Below are positions 34,936 through 47,234 of a stretch of 64,000 nt of DNA, piece after piece. The translations under genes were made by a program, and so were the position numbers. Origin of the DNA: Flaccisagitta enflata (taxonomy: Eukaryota; Chaetognatha; Sagittoidea; Aphragmophora); the NCBI GenBank assembly GCA_965153355.1, contig OZ231128.1, forward strand, positions 33,046,001 to 33,110,000, read 5' to 3'. The number at the start of each line of letters is the position of its first letter. The first letter of the stretch is position 1. The notes under the pieces were generated by a model that worked only from the letters and a program-made list of their open reading frames with translations, was not told where the DNA came from and searched no databases.

Positions 34936-35489
34936 AAAAATAGAGACGGCTAAAGCGATTTATTTTGAAAAGGCGAGTAGGTTTAATATGTCAGATGACG
35001 CTTGATATCAGATGATGTTTGTAACTAAGTTCTAAAACTGAGTCCTTGAAGTATTTTGATGAATCACCATTATTTGATCAACCAACAGTATTTTTTGGGT
35101 TTATCAGTCCATCCATGAGCTCCGTCAATCCATCTGTCTGTCAAAAATATTTTTTTTCTTATTATCTTTTATGTGCGTTCCTGCAAATCTATAATAGGTC
35201 CTGTCTATCCATCTTTTGGTTGGTCTGATTGAACATAATTTTTCCTCCGAGGATTTTTGCGTTCCTCGAGCAAGCAATGCATAATTTTTCCTCGATTAAT
35301 CGTCGAGCAATTAATTGCTCGACTCAGCCCTAGAAGGCATTCAAGAGCCTAAACTGAGGTCTAAGAAGGCTGGTATATGGTCTGAGAATGCCGATTGGAA
35401 GCTTGAAAGGGCTGACTTGAGGCTTGAGAGAGCTGATTAAGGCTTGAAACGCCAGAGGAATGATTTGAAGCCTGAGAGCAATAAATGGA

Positions 35490-35735
35490 GGATAAGATGG
35501 CTGGTTTGAGGCCTGAGAGGCCTAATTTGAGGCAAGAGAGGTCAGGTTTGAGGCCTGAGAGGCCAGATTTGAGGCCTGAGAGGCCAGATTTCAGGCCTGA
35601 GAGGCCAGATTTCAGGCCTGAGAGGCTAGATTTCAGGCCTGAGAGGCTGGATTTAAGGCCTGAGAGGCTGGATCTGAGGCCTGAGAGGCTGGATTTGAGG
35701 CCTGAGAGGCTGGATTTGAGGCCTGAGGGGTCTGA
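35490..35735 (+). repeat. 21-bp minisatellite
   Basis: About 12 units of GGCCTGAGAGGCTGGATTTG type; six middle units are nearly identical. Confidence 0.92.
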
Positions 35736-36622
35736 TGAAGGGGGGGGACTAACGAACGGACGAACGGATGAACGAACGAAAGTCCCCCTGTGTTCTACAG
35801 GACTTTGTCTCCTTCGGGGCCGCTGCCCAAAAAGTGATCGCAAAAGTCCGTTTTTGTTTGTGAGGTCGGGGTACGGCGCATTAAGTGAACACTTGTTAGT
35901 GGGTCAGAACTGATGCCGATATAACCCTACACCGTCTTTAGATCGATTTGAAATATGCAAAACCTTTATAACTCCTAAACTACTCTGCAAAAAGTCTTCA
36001 AATTTTCAGTGCATATTGGTTACATATGACGGTTTTGTTATGTAAAACATAAGATATAAGCATTGAAAAAATTGAGGCACAGCAAAACGCTGAAAAAAAC
36101 ACCCATTTCATGAGCAATTGAATTTTTTCCCCAGCTTTTTTTGAAAGAACCATCTTTCATTGCTTTTTACTTTCAAATATATCAATCTCATACTCTAATA
36201 TTGGTTTAAAATGATTGATAATCACCTGTAGTCAACACATTAGCCATTGGCTACAAGAAAATTTTGATATCTAGTGGGATTTTCATTGATTTCGGATGAT
36301 TTTTTAAAAAAATTGTGAAGGCCAAACAAGAAAAATCACTATTATTTTTACAAATGTAATGAAAACAACCAAATTTTCAAGCAAATCGGAAGCCTTTGAA
36401 TTATCATCTGTAATCTAAAAGCATTCTTAGGGTCAGGTTCCATCCATTTGGAATTTCCAGGCAGAAAATTACAAGCTTCTTTGAAAAAAAAAGGTTGAAA
36501 AAAGTTGATTTCGCTCCAAAAAAGTCCATTCTTTCAGTGATATGCAATCCCCAATATCAAAAGTACCCAGATTGGAGGTTTTGCACAGTAAAACCGTCAT
36601 ACATTACCAACATTCTTCTAAA

Positions 36623-37786
36623 TATGATACAACGGACAATTCTAGCTCCGGAAGCTCCCGCGCAGCACGCCCACACGCGAAAAAGCCAGACAAGGATAAG
36701 AATTAAATGAGCTGGCTCATGGATACGCGCGAATCTACATTGGCAACGGAAGTCAAAGTCACAGTTAGCATCCCTCCTTCAACAAGCCGAGATTGAATTG
36801 AAGAGTGGCTCCTTGACGGGAAAGAGCCCCCGAAGAGGAGGAAACGTCGACAACGGAAGAGACGAAGGACGAGACACATGCCGAGACTTTGACGTCAGCA
36901 ACAAAGATACGGATGACTCAGAAGAGGACGACAAACGCGATCCGTGGCGAGCTCGAAAACAACCGTCACGATGGATGAAGGCTCGATACGTCGACGAAGA
37001 CGCCCAAAGCGATACGCGAAAAGGAGGCCCTTGTCAAACGCGATCATTTTAGAATTACGAAAGGCGCAGGGGCCCACCAGTGAAAGGTGGGGCTCCCCCC
37101 GTGCAAGTTCTGGGGAGTTAGTGCGAGCAACTTCTTCCTGCTGCCTACGCTTACAATATTACCTACTACACTGTTACTATTCTTCCAACTCAAAATCTTC
37201 TCTTCTCGCCCTCGTAGAAAGCGAAGAAAGCGATCTAGGACTCTATCTACTATATATAACGGTCATCAACTGCCGTCGAAATCATCGTACAAACTGAAAC
37301 CTGCGCTAGGGGACTATCTGCAAGAAACCTAAAGTGAAATTTAGTTTAGGGATTTGACTACCCCATCGTACAATTTGGATTTGAAAACTTTACAAAGGAG
37401 TATTTTCAGTTTTTCCATAGATAAAGTACGTTGAAAGTACAACGTTCATGCCCTTCCTGCTCTATTTGGAATGTCGTAAGTTCCTGTATACCCACGGTAC
37501 GTACTTGAGCAAATGTGTTATATAGAGAGTACTGATTTGAAATACGTTACAACGAGGTCTTCCATGTGATCCCTTGAACCCCCACCGTCGCCGGACTAAT
37601 TTAGCCGTCCAGATTATAGCATAGCGTGCATTTTATTTGTCTTGTTCTGATGTACATGTAAATGGAAACGTACGAGTACGAGTACGTGTGAGCTTTTTGT
37701 TCTGTGATTTGGTCTATATTGAAATAATGCAAACTCGTTTGTCATTTCTCAATAAAAGTTCTAAATTTCAAATTTCAAATTTCAAT
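36623..37786 (+). mobile_element. Retrotransposed segment inserted in a MITE
   Basis: A 1164-bp segment interrupts the right arm of the MITE at 35930-37867 and is flanked by a 7-bp direct duplication TTCTAAA (36616-36622 and 37787-37793). It ends with an AATAAA signal (37751-37756) and an AAATTTC-type repetitive tail, so it has the form of a 5'-truncated LINE-mobilised cDNA. It holds an open frame at 36711-37052 without a convincing start, containing WQRKSKSQLASLLQQ and ending GGPCQTRSF. I recognise no domain, so it may be a processed pseudogene or part of a non-LTR element. Confidence 0.65.
36711..37052 (+). pseudogene. Open frame inside the retrotransposed segment, unknown protein
   Basis: The frame opens after a TGA at 36708 and runs 113 codons to TAG. 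It is charged: QLASLLQQAEIELKSGS, a DTDDSEEDDKRD acidic patch and WRARKQPSRWMKARYVDED. There is no ATG near its start. A processed copy of a host mRNA or the C-terminal piece of a retroelement protein would both fit. Confidence 0.35.
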
Positions 37787-37869
37787 TTCTAAAATTTGAA
37801 GATTTTTTGCTAAGAAATTTAGGAATTATAAAGTTTTTGCATATTTCAATTCGATCTAAAGACGGTGTA

Positions 37870-38615
37870 GTTTTCGATGGCCTATGACTATGAGGTTCGT
37901 CACCGGTAACCACCACAGTCCATATATGGCCATATCCCATGCTCGTTAGCTCATTGCATGCCATCCTTGAAATGGTAGTTGACTTGTTGTGTGATATAAA
38001 GCAGCGTTACATTTCGAATGACGCTCTGGGCTCTGCAAGCGAGGTGCAACGAAGCGTGAAGGCGCGCTTGTTGCGTGCCATGACTTTTGACTTTGCGCCA
38101 TTTTGGCTAAGAAGATTAACGCCTTGGCTTACCCGAGCAGCAATTCTGTTTGATGGTGAACGTCGTTGCGGAAGGATGTATCTAGTCAGACGATGAACTA
38201 GCGCATCTAGCGGTCGTAAATCGCTTCGAGATGAAAGCTTTCGACTACAATCAATATTTTTTTTTTTTTGAGCCGTTGTTACAACTTACAACGTACAGGA
38301 GGCCGCCGACGCATTAGGAGGCGCCTGGTTTCTAACTTCGTTCACTAAACTAATCTGAAGCCGCACTGAGTGTGATATGGCTCCTTTGTTTGTTCGGGCA
38401 CTCCCCACTCAATCGCCCACTCACTCAATAAAACACTTTAATTACTCGCTCACGCGCACCGTATTTTTTTGAAAGACAGAGGGTTACCAACTCAGTGGTA
38501 TGAAAATAGCGGATATGTATTCTCTGTAAAGGAAGTAAGATATTATTGTTTCCACCTTCATAGGTTTTATATCAAATCGCAAATAAGAGGGAAAACAAAC
38601 AGCAAAAAAGGAAAA
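37870..38615. other. No recognised gene
   Basis: An 85-codon plus-strand frame at 37939 has no supporting signals. ACTCAATCGCCCACTCACTC is a short low-complexity stretch at 38407. Confidence 0.45.
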
Positions 38616-38624
38616 AGAATGAGA

Positions 38625-39457
38625 AAAGGTTGGATACTCCGCTACTAACCTTAGCTCGCGTGCGGAGGGGATGGGATGGATGGATGGGATGGTGTGGCAG
38701 GTTTGCTATAGAATTGGCCAGGAGTACCACGCGAATCAATAAAAAAGACGCACTTTTAAATGACCATTTCAGCCATTTTTTCTTTGATTTCAAGTTAAAT
38801 GTTTTGCACTACTAAAAAACCCAGTTTGTAAGCTTTGAGAATCAAAAAGAAAAAGTTCTTAATCTTGAGGCGTTTGGGCGCAGTAAAAAGAGTAAAAACA
38901 GTCAAGAATTGTTTCCACAATTCCATGAGAGAAAAAGAATTCAAGATAATCAGTGTTTCACTTTGATGAGCTATAACTTTTAAACCGTTTGAGATACAAA
39001 CTTGGGATTGGTCTAGAATGAAAGAAAATTTGAAAATCTTTAAAATTACTCTGACTGAAAAATGGTTGAAAGTTTTTCTTAAGTAATCTCATAAGATAAA
39101 GAAGCAATAAACAATTTTTTTGATGATTTTGTATTTTGTCATGTGCTCAAAATAGTAGTTGTCTTTGACTGGCTGTAACTTTTAAACGGTTTGAGATACA
39201 GACCTGGGACTGGTCTAGATTGAAAGAAAATTCAAAAATCTTCAAAATACATTCAATGGAAAAATTTTTGAACAATTTTTTTTGTCTATTCTATCAATAA
39301 ATGACCAAGTGCGTCTTTTTTATTTGATACGCGTGGTAGGAATGCAAAAACCACCCGTTAACACCAAGAAAGTAAAAAAAGCGTGACCGACCGACCGAGC
39401 AACCAACTGATCAACAGACGAACAAAGCGGGATGTAGAGTCGTGCAGCTTGCTACTA
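38625..39457 (+). mobile_element. Helentron-like copy split by a MITE
   Basis: 5' part GGTTGGATACTCCGC...GCTCGCGTGCGGAGG to 38724 and 3' part GCAAAAACCACCCG...GTAGAGTCGTGCAGCTTGCT from 39339. Removing the MITE and one TA restores the family wording. Confidence 0.75.
38727..39336. mobile_element. TA-flanked MITE, CCACGCG family
   Basis: Ends CCACGCGAATCAATAAAAAA and its reverse. Internal phrase CCGTTTGAGATACA...CTGGGATTGGTCTAGA also occurs in the copy at 62658. Confidence 0.85.
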
Positions 39458-39717
39458 AAAAGGCCGTGGAATACAATTAATAAAACTTCTGTCCTCACAG
39501 AATCCACAAAGTAATACCATTCATACCACTAGCTGTTCCTTCGACTGTAAGGGCATCTAGTCTACCTTCACCATGGACGTACTCTTTCTTTTTCTTGCTC
39601 CTCTTCTCGCTCATTCAAGAAAGATTACATGAAATATTTATGATTGGCTCTTGGGCTTCTTTGGGGCTTTTCTCAGGGAGTCGATACGGGACACACTTAC
39701 ACACGAGTCTGCACAAA

Positions 39718-39946
<229 letters not shown>

Positions 39947-39949
39947 AAA

Positions 39950-40590
39950 AACAAAAACAAATCAACAAACAAACAACAAACAAATACACCTTTTTCGGTA
40001 AAAAACATTAAAGGAACGCGACGAAGAAAAACATTGATCTTGTGAGTTGTGACGCTTGTGAGTTGCCGACGCTTGGGCAGGGGCAATACTTCAGTACTAA
40101 ATAAATTCATCCCAGCTGCATTTCATACTTACTTATATACCTTACAACGACCCTAAGTTGGTCCCTATTAATGAGTTTTTAAAAAAATTCCCTCAAATAG
40201 GACAAAATTGGTTGTCATAGCTTTATGCGTTAAGGAGCAGCACTCTTCCAAAGTTAATGGTAGTTATCAGGTGGAAAAAATTGTTTTTGTGGAGATGTAT
40301 AACACTATCAAAAAAAGACAAAACACACTTTATTTCCGGACGAATTGACGAATGAACGGTTGAATGAACCGTGTAATGAACGGACGGATGAGGCAACATA
40401 GCAATGGATTGGATTGGATGAACGCATCCAAACCAACTAGGTTTATGCTAAGGCGACGAAGGCAGTAAATCTCGATACGCTGAAAGGGTTTCATGGGAAG
40501 TTGCCAGAATCAATCTCGTGCTTGATAAAGTCTCGGCCCAACCGCTCGAAGGCGCATTTACAACAAACTCCCGTTACAGCGCGCTTCTGA
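39950..40590. other. No recognised gene
   Basis: Contains a degenerate GAATGAACGG stretch at 40330-40400. Confidence 0.5.
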
Positions 40591-40594
40591 GGAT

Positions 40595-40905
40595 AACAAG
40601 GCAATCCAGTCGCGGACGGATGGGCAGGAGCAGTGATGCGAAAACCGTTCGCATTTCAAAAATGTGACGGGACCGACCAACGGACCGACGGACATGGAAA
40701 GGTTTACAGTCGCTTGTCCGCGACTAAAAAAACAAGGCCGGATACACGGCTTCACAAGTCGCGTGCGGTTGAGCAGGGACAAAAAAGGCTTACCAAGTAT
40801 TTGGAGCAGTTATGCAAAATCGCTCGTAAACGCCAAAGAAGCAGTGTTACCGATGCATGGCGGACCAACGGATGGACCAACTGACCAACCAATTGACTAT
40901 CAATT
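40595..40905 (+). mobile_element. Two head-to-tail Helentron-like copies
   Basis: First copy ends AGTCGCTTGTCCGCGACT at 40725; after five A the second begins AACAAGGCCGGATACACGGC at 40731 and lacks a 3' hairpin. Confidence 0.82.
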
Positions 40906-40988
40906 ATTCTATCATATGATGTTTCCATGAATACACGCAGCACAAATTTGATATGGATGACTTCTTAAAAAAGGTTCAGACGAAGATA

Positions 40989-41531
40989 CAGTAGATTTCG
41001 TCTAGACTTGAGATAATGGGGGCAAGCATTATGAAACAACAAATGTAGCAAGAGGATTGGATTTGTAATATATACTTATAAAAGAATGATTAATTGCCCA
41101 TGATGGTTGGTTGCCAAGGAAATACATTTCCAAGTTTTCCTGCAATATTATTAATATCTTGTTTAAAATCAAAATTGCTACAACTTTCCCAAAATATGTT
41201 CTGAAGGAATGTCGCTCGTTTAGCTGTTGCTAGGGGTTGTGGCACATATAGGAAACTCTCCTTAGCAACTGCCAAACGAGCAATATTCTTATAGAACATT
41301 TCATGGGAAAGTTATAGCAAATTCAATTTTAAGCAATGTTCCCAAAAAAAATCTCTCAAAATATTGTTATTATAGCAGGAATACATGGAAATATGTTTCC
41401 ATGGCAACCTACAATCATGGGGAATAAATCATTTTTTTATAAGTTTATATTCCAAATATCAGTCCCTTAGCTTCATTTGTTTTTTCCATAATGTTTGCCC
41501 CCGTTATCTCAAGTCTAGACGAGATCTACCG
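40989..41531. mobile_element. Tc1/mariner-type MITE
   Basis: TA-flanked; ends CAGTAGATTTCGTCTAGACT and its reverse. Inner arms GGAAATACATTTCC and TGGGCAATTAATC-type sequence pair with 41370-41430. Confidence 0.82.
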
Positions 41532-41564
41532 TATCTGTTGCTTGTTGATGGCATGAGACCAAGA

Positions 41565-41730
41565 AACAATACCGGATACCCCACCAATAATTAGTCACTT
41601 GGTCTGAAATATGGGTGGACAGGGGCAGAAATTCTCAGAAATACCTTTCCCTATCTACACACGGACCTAGGGATGAACAGACGACTGACCCTCTTTTAGA
41701 ATCGCTGAGCAGTTAGCGAGGGACGAAAAA
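41565..41730 (+). mobile_element. Degenerate Helentron-like copy
   Basis: ACCGGATACCCCACC, GGTGGACAGGGGCAG, GACGACTGACCC and a decayed end TAGCGAGGGACGAAAAA. Confidence 0.5.
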
Positions 41731-42044
41731 GCTTCAGAATGAAGATAAAAATAGTTCGGAAGCATACATGAACACTGTTGAACAGTGATGAACTAAATAG
41801 TAACTTGTAAGTAAAAAGTAATCATAAAGTCTGTGGGCGGGGCCGACTGATGAAGATAGTCTCCCAGTTTTTGCTTCGGCTTTCGTTCTTCTCACACTCG
41901 CAGTGTTGTACAAAGTAGTACAAGAGAAGCAAAAGAAATTAAGGCAATAAGGAAATTTATCGCTGACCAAGTCAGTTTTTTTCTCTCTTTTACTTTTTTT
42001 CTCACTCAAGAATCGACACCCTATTATATCTGAATTACTGAAAC

Positions 42045-42195
<151 letters not shown>

Positions 42196-42439
42196 ACCGC
42201 GTACCCGAAGGTAGGTAGACAAAGAAAATTCAGTCTTTACATCGATCCGTTGGTTGGTCTGTTGGGCTCTTTGGGAGTATCCTGCCTTTTAGTTCAGATG
42301 TTGCATGTTGGCTAAGCCAATTAAAATGAATTGTATGCAGGCAACGGCCATGAAACTTTTCTACTAAAGCCTCATCATTCACAAATTACAAGGCAAATAA
42401 ACCTTTGCAGAAGTCAAAAAGACCGAGACAGTCTTAAAG

Positions 42440-42535
42440 ACTGACAGACGGACAAACAGGGTGTTAGACAGACAGACAGACAAACAAACAGAAAGACTGA
42501 CAAACAAAAGACAGACAGACAGACAGACGGTCTGA
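42440..42535 (+). repeat. (GACA)n imperfect array
   Basis: GACAGACAGACA runs with AAAC variants. Confidence 0.9.
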
Positions 42536-42869
42536 GAAATAGGTAGATAAATTGACGGATAGATATCTGGACCGACGAGAAAAAGTGTTTTCGATTTTGT
42601 TTTTGGGAGAGTAAGAAATAAGGAAAGCGTGGGTGAAGGCAATCTTCGTCATGTATTGAGAGACTCTCGGAAGCCTCAGAGGCTTCTAACCATTTTCAAT
42701 TAATCATTTTTCTCTCTGATCTCCCCCGTTTTTTTTTTATGATTTCTTTTCTCAATCACCCTCAAGCCCAATGTTGCCCTAGTGCGCCAACGTTACTCAA
42801 AATTTGTTCTCCTTTCCATCGCTTTCTGAATAACCGACCGTCCCCCATCCATTTCTCTTTCTCTTTTTG

Positions 42870-43320
42870 AGCAGCGGCCCCAAAGGGGACAGTCGTGTGA
42901 AACAGGGGGAATCTGTTCACCCATATGTTAGTCCATAGTCCCAAAGCCCCTGGCCCCTGCCACACATTTAGGGCTTTGACTCTTGCTTGAAAGGCCCAAG
43001 TCGAAGCAAAATAGTCCACATCTTGGACGGGAAACCCAAATTACTTTAATTTGACCTCAAGAATTCAAGTAACGGAATCTGTGACCCAGATTCTGGTCTT
43101 TAACAACCAAATCCTGGCATCTGAGATTTTTATCCCGGCCTATCAGTCAGTGATCTCAGCCTTGGACACCCAGATCATGGACTGGTCCCTGATCCTTGCC
43201 TCCATCACCAAGATCCACATCTATGGGGCCAATATGGCCAATATAAGGGAAGAACAGATGGACAACATTATCAACAATCCATATATGCAGTGCGTGGATA
43301 CCGCTGACCATATGCTTTGG
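42870..43320 (+). mobile_element. Divergent member of the 21-bp minisatellite element group
   Basis: GCAGCGGCCCCAAAGGGGAC at the left, then degenerate CCCAGATTCTGG/CCCAGATCATGG units. The 104-codon frame here is explained by the repeat. Confidence 0.5.
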
Positions 43321-43455
43321 GCTGCTGTCCCTTGTTACCACTTACCAATCACTTTCGCCTGCTAGAGTCAAGTCCGTTCTCCTCTTGGTTTCTGTTTCAT
43401 GCACCTTCAAATACGTAGCTCTTATACATTTTCTTCTCATTTATCTTCTCATCTT

Positions 43456-43665
43456 AGTCGTGTGCTACGCTTTGTCGGTCCGTCGGTCGGTCCGTCGGTC
43501 CCATATCAATTTTTTCTATTTTTTACGCTTTTTGGTCCCACTGTTTCTGCCATTTGCAAGCAATTTTTGCATGATTGCTCCTGCCGAAATGCTCAGTTGC
43601 CCCATTTCATCGCTGCCCCTGCCCATCTGCACGCAAATTAGGTAGTCATGTATCCGGCTTTGGTT
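43456..43665 (-). mobile_element. Helentron-like copy
   Basis: AGTCGTGTGCTACGC, GTCGGTCCGTCGGTCGG, and an end CATGTATCCGGC. Confidence 0.78.
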
Positions 43666-43759
43666 TTTCTTAAGAGATTTTGCAGCACCTTTGGCAATCA
43701 ATTTCTGGCTAGTCCGAAGGTCTGTAGTTCATCGATCAGCAGGGGTGTATAAAGTTGAG

Positions 43760-44215
43760 CTGCTTTTGATTTCTTCCCCCCCCCCCCTGATATTTGATTT
43801 CCTTCCCTTCCCAGTCAAAAAATTGTTTGATTTTCTACCCCACAGACTATAGATTTAGTGAAAATATTGTCAGAATAGTGTGAAATAGTGTTGTAGGAGT
43901 CAAATACTATCTTTTGGAACTGTCAAGAGTATAAAATCTTCCAAAATTTTGTTTTTTCTTCCTTTTCATCCTTTGCTTTTATTCCCCATCTCCAAACCCT
44001 TTGCTTTTATTTCCCCCCCCCCACCCCCCTTGGATAGGGTGGTCACGAATTAGGTCAAATCCTTTATATTGATATACTTGGGCCCTTTCCACAAATATCT
44101 GATAAAAGAAAGATTTCTCACAAGTTGGGGTATCAAATCAAACAAAAAACCTTGTCGGCAAATCCATAGGGTTACCATGGGGATTTTCTTATTGCCATAG
44201 GAAGCCTATACTATC
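43760..44215. other. No recognised gene; C-runs
   Basis: C-runs at 43778 and 44011 in otherwise unremarkable sequence. Confidence 0.5.
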
Positions 44216-44217
44216 TA

Positions 44218-44796
44218 GGCGGAAAAAATCTTTCGACGTGTCACAAAAACGTATTCATTGGCGTAAAAATGAATACAAATCAGTTTTAAATCTATGAATC
44301 TTTAGTTTGAGGTCCCTTTGACCAAATCAGGGTCGCCATTTGTTTGGGAAGCGATTCGTAGAGCTTCTCTAGGTAATCTTGAGGGAAGGCTTTCATGATC
44401 TTTTTTGCGATTTTTTTTTCATTTCTTTTTCCTCTACATCCAGACTTATAGCTTCCAAAAGACTCATCAAATCATAACAAAATTGGTGATATAAATGAAG
44501 CCCTCCGAATTTGCAAGCAGGCAACGCAAACCGCACCTGTCTAGCTCAAAGCGTTTAGAGGTAATTTAAAAAAAAGTGAGGTGATATCATCAGAAGACTG
44601 TGAAGAAATGTCAAAAGAAAAATTGAAGTATTTTAATCAAAGTTGAAAAACTTTTGAACGCATAGAGCTAGAGGGATGCGGTTTTTGTCAATCTCTTGCA
44701 AATTTGAAGCACTTTAATTTTCTCACTGATTATATGATGATTGGCTGATTCTAACCTGAGATATGCATGTAAACGTGCCGAAAGATTTTTTCCGCC
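44218..44796. mobile_element. MITE with GGCGGAAAAAATCTTTCG ends
   Basis: GGCGGAAAAAATCTTTCGAC on the left and CGAAAGATTTTTTCCGCC on the right. The target duplication is not clear. Confidence 0.7.
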
Positions 44797-45189
44797 AAGA
44801 AAGTAATATTGCCAACATGGTTTAATCATCAAATACAGACCTCTGCATGTGGGAAGGCCTTCTTTTTTGGTACATTTACACTAAAAACTGGAGTATATCA
44901 TTTTTTGAAATTTGACCCTATTTCAGGACCTCCCTACCCGGGGGGGGGGGGAATGCTCAACTTTACACACGTCTGTCGATCAGACGTCATTTTTGGGCTT
45001 ATCGGGAGTTTTTCGTTTCATCCTTGCCGGATTACAAGCTCAGCTTAGGTAACATGGCCTCTCACTAAACGCTCTGCGATCTTTTTTCTCTGCTCCCCTG
45101 GAAGTGGCATTAGGCTCTAATTCAGAGTGCCATAGATCTGTTTCCTCCCTAATCTGCGTCCCCTCTGTTTTCAAAGGACTCGTTAGTAA

Positions 45190-45415
45190 TGAGTGGTATT
45201 AGAGCGTTATCTGCTTTCTCTCTACCCTGTTTTCTGTCCAACAGCGTTAAAGCGCCATCTTTCTCCTCTCCGTTTTCTATAGAATGCTGATGGAGCGCCA
45301 TCTTTCTCTTCTCCACTCTGTTTCCGATGGAGTGCCATCTTTCTCCTCTCCACTCTGTTTCCGATGGAGTGCCATCTGCTTTCTCTCTTTTCTGTTTCCG
45401 GTCTCCATCTCTTCG
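45190..45415 (+). repeat. Minisatellite, period about 37 bp
   Basis: About five units of GCCATCTTTCTCCTCTCCAC...TGTTTCCGATGGA. Confidence 0.85.
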
Positions 45416-45419
45416 ACAA

Positions 45420-46740
45420 ACAATCAATTCACCCTTCAATTCACACACGCAGATAGATAGAGCGCCCCTTCATCCCATATCCCAGCTGAATTTCTTTCTC
45501 GGGGATCATAGAGTCATTCTACTAAGCTTGTTATCTCATCCCAATATCTGGCTGGGAACCAAGCAAAAAAAATTGTCGGCTTAAAACTAAATCTACGCTT
45601 TCTCATTTGTTGCTGAAATAACAGCTAGCAAATGGTATTCTCGGTAGGATTGACGAACGGACAAGGTGACATATGTAGCTGCAATTTGAATGCACCAGGA
45701 AGGAAATACAGTATCTTTTGACAAAAGAAAATAGTTCATCGTGGAATAACAGAGTGCTCTCAAACTTAGTAAACTTTCCACGGGGACATGAATGTTTTCA
45801 TCACGTCCCTGTTTGTTGGCTTGTCAGTGTCAAGTGGATCTGTCTTTGCCCGAGGGTCCATCTGTTTGTCTATTTGTCTCTTTATTTCACTTTTCTTCCC
45901 AAGCGCTGATACGCTTGCCTGGTCACTTGATTATGGGTCACATCCTTCTAAGCAAATACAATATGACATTTGCACAGACGGACGCGATTTTATATTGGCT
46001 TTTGTGCCGCGTAGGAGGATCATATCATCGCATATCTGATGTTGATGCTTTTGAATTTTTGCTCATTCAATTGTTCAGTTCAAAATATTAATCACTTATC
46101 ATTAGAAGAACAACAGACAAACTAAGAGGCGAACAATGAGTGTGTGCACCCCCCTCACTGTGGATTCTCACCAAATTTTTGTTCTCAATAGTTTTTGTTG
46201 AAGAAAATTGACCTCATTACTTCTTCAATTCTTTAACAGATGTCATCTTTATTGTTTTCAACAAAAGATCAAGGATTAGAATGCAAAAAATCGATGACAA
46301 AATCGATGACAGACACCAAAAGCAAGAGAGTGACCAAACTGTAACATCACCTTGAACTGAGCTTCATCTTTGGATGTTTCTTCTGTGCTTCTTATTGGTC
46401 AGTCTGAATGTGTGAGCTTATCACTAAGATTTATATTTTGTGGCGTCTTCCCTTAGTTGGGCACCAATGATTAGGAAAGAGCTGCTATGCAACAACTTTT
46501 CCATGAGCTTTTTCTCTTTAAGTGCAAAAAAGTAGCAGGAAAAGATTACATATTTGGATTTGCTATAAGGAGATCTACAAATAGGTATTAAGTGTTTGGC
46601 GGAAATAGGCGGGAATGGAATTTTTTTCTCTCTCTATTGAAATATAAGGCAAAATTTATCTTTGGCTTCCAATAAGCTGTGCATGGAAAAGGGTAATACA
46701 GCCAAATCATGTTCCTCTACCTCCGACAGGTTATAATGCA
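45420..46740. other. No recognised gene
   Basis: Several frames of 60-100 codons overlap on one strand but without splice or domain support. Confidence 0.45.
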
Positions 46741-46844
46741 CAATGGAAGTTAAAAAAAGATTGAAAAAAAGAATGTCCCCATATGCTTTAAAAAAATACT
46801 CTCTGCCCTATGTGCCCCTCCGCAACACTCACACAAACAAGCGA

Positions 46845-46846
<2 letters not shown>

Positions 46847-46938
<92 letters not shown>
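46847..46938 (+). repeat. (CA)n microsatellite
   Basis: About 46 CA units. Confidence 0.97.
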
Positions 46939-46941
<3 letters not shown>

Positions 46942-47234
46942 CACACGGACAAACTATTTCTTAGAGTCACGCGACTGCAAAACGAAGCACAGCGTTAGAT
47001 CAACGTATGTATTTCCCCATGTAAAGAGTTTCATTTTTTCCCTCTCTCCCTCTGTCTTCCTCTTACGTATTTTCCATTGTCTGTCCTATTTTCCGTCAAT
47101 TCCACCAAAAGATTGAAAGGATTTTCTCGCGCGCGAAAGGAAAGGAAGCTAGAAGTTGGTGCAGTTGTCATTCCTTTGTTAGTTTTCCATTTATTTCCCT
47201 CTTTTTTCCCCCCGTGAATTGCCTCTTTTTTCTT

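Larger units (their letters stand above)
33755..35332. mobile_element. Non-autonomous hAT element
   Basis: Ends TAGGGCTGAGTCGAG and its reverse, flanked by the 8-bp duplication GAAGGCAT (33747-33754, 35333-35340). Subterminal CCTCGATTAATCG and CTCGAGG repeats at both ends. No transposase frame. Holds two Helentron-like copies. Confidence 0.88.
33564..35835. mobile_element. Foldback element with 21-bp minisatellite, split by a hAT element
   Basis: Left arm 33564-33754 (GGTCAGCGATACCC, GCCCCGAAGGGGACGAAG, ACACAGGGGGACTTT). Right part 35333-35835 with AGGCCTGAGAGGC units (35490-35735) and the inverse arm. Confidence 0.75.
35930..37867. mobile_element. TA-flanked MITE interrupted by a retro-insertion
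   Basis: Ends CACCGTCTTTAGATCGATTT and the reverse, flanked by TA. The inner arms (ATATGACGGTTTTG and its complement) pair once 36623-37786 is removed. One arm of the same family is at 7213. Confidence 0.8.

Noticed and set aside
42869-42890. GGCCCC...GGGG hairpin as a transcription terminator
   Set aside because: It is a conserved part of the dispersed foldback elements, and rho-independent terminators do not apply to animal nuclear genes.
43051-43365. 104-codon frame with protein-like wording
   Set aside because: It coincides with degenerate CCCAGAT repeat units of a foldback-type element.
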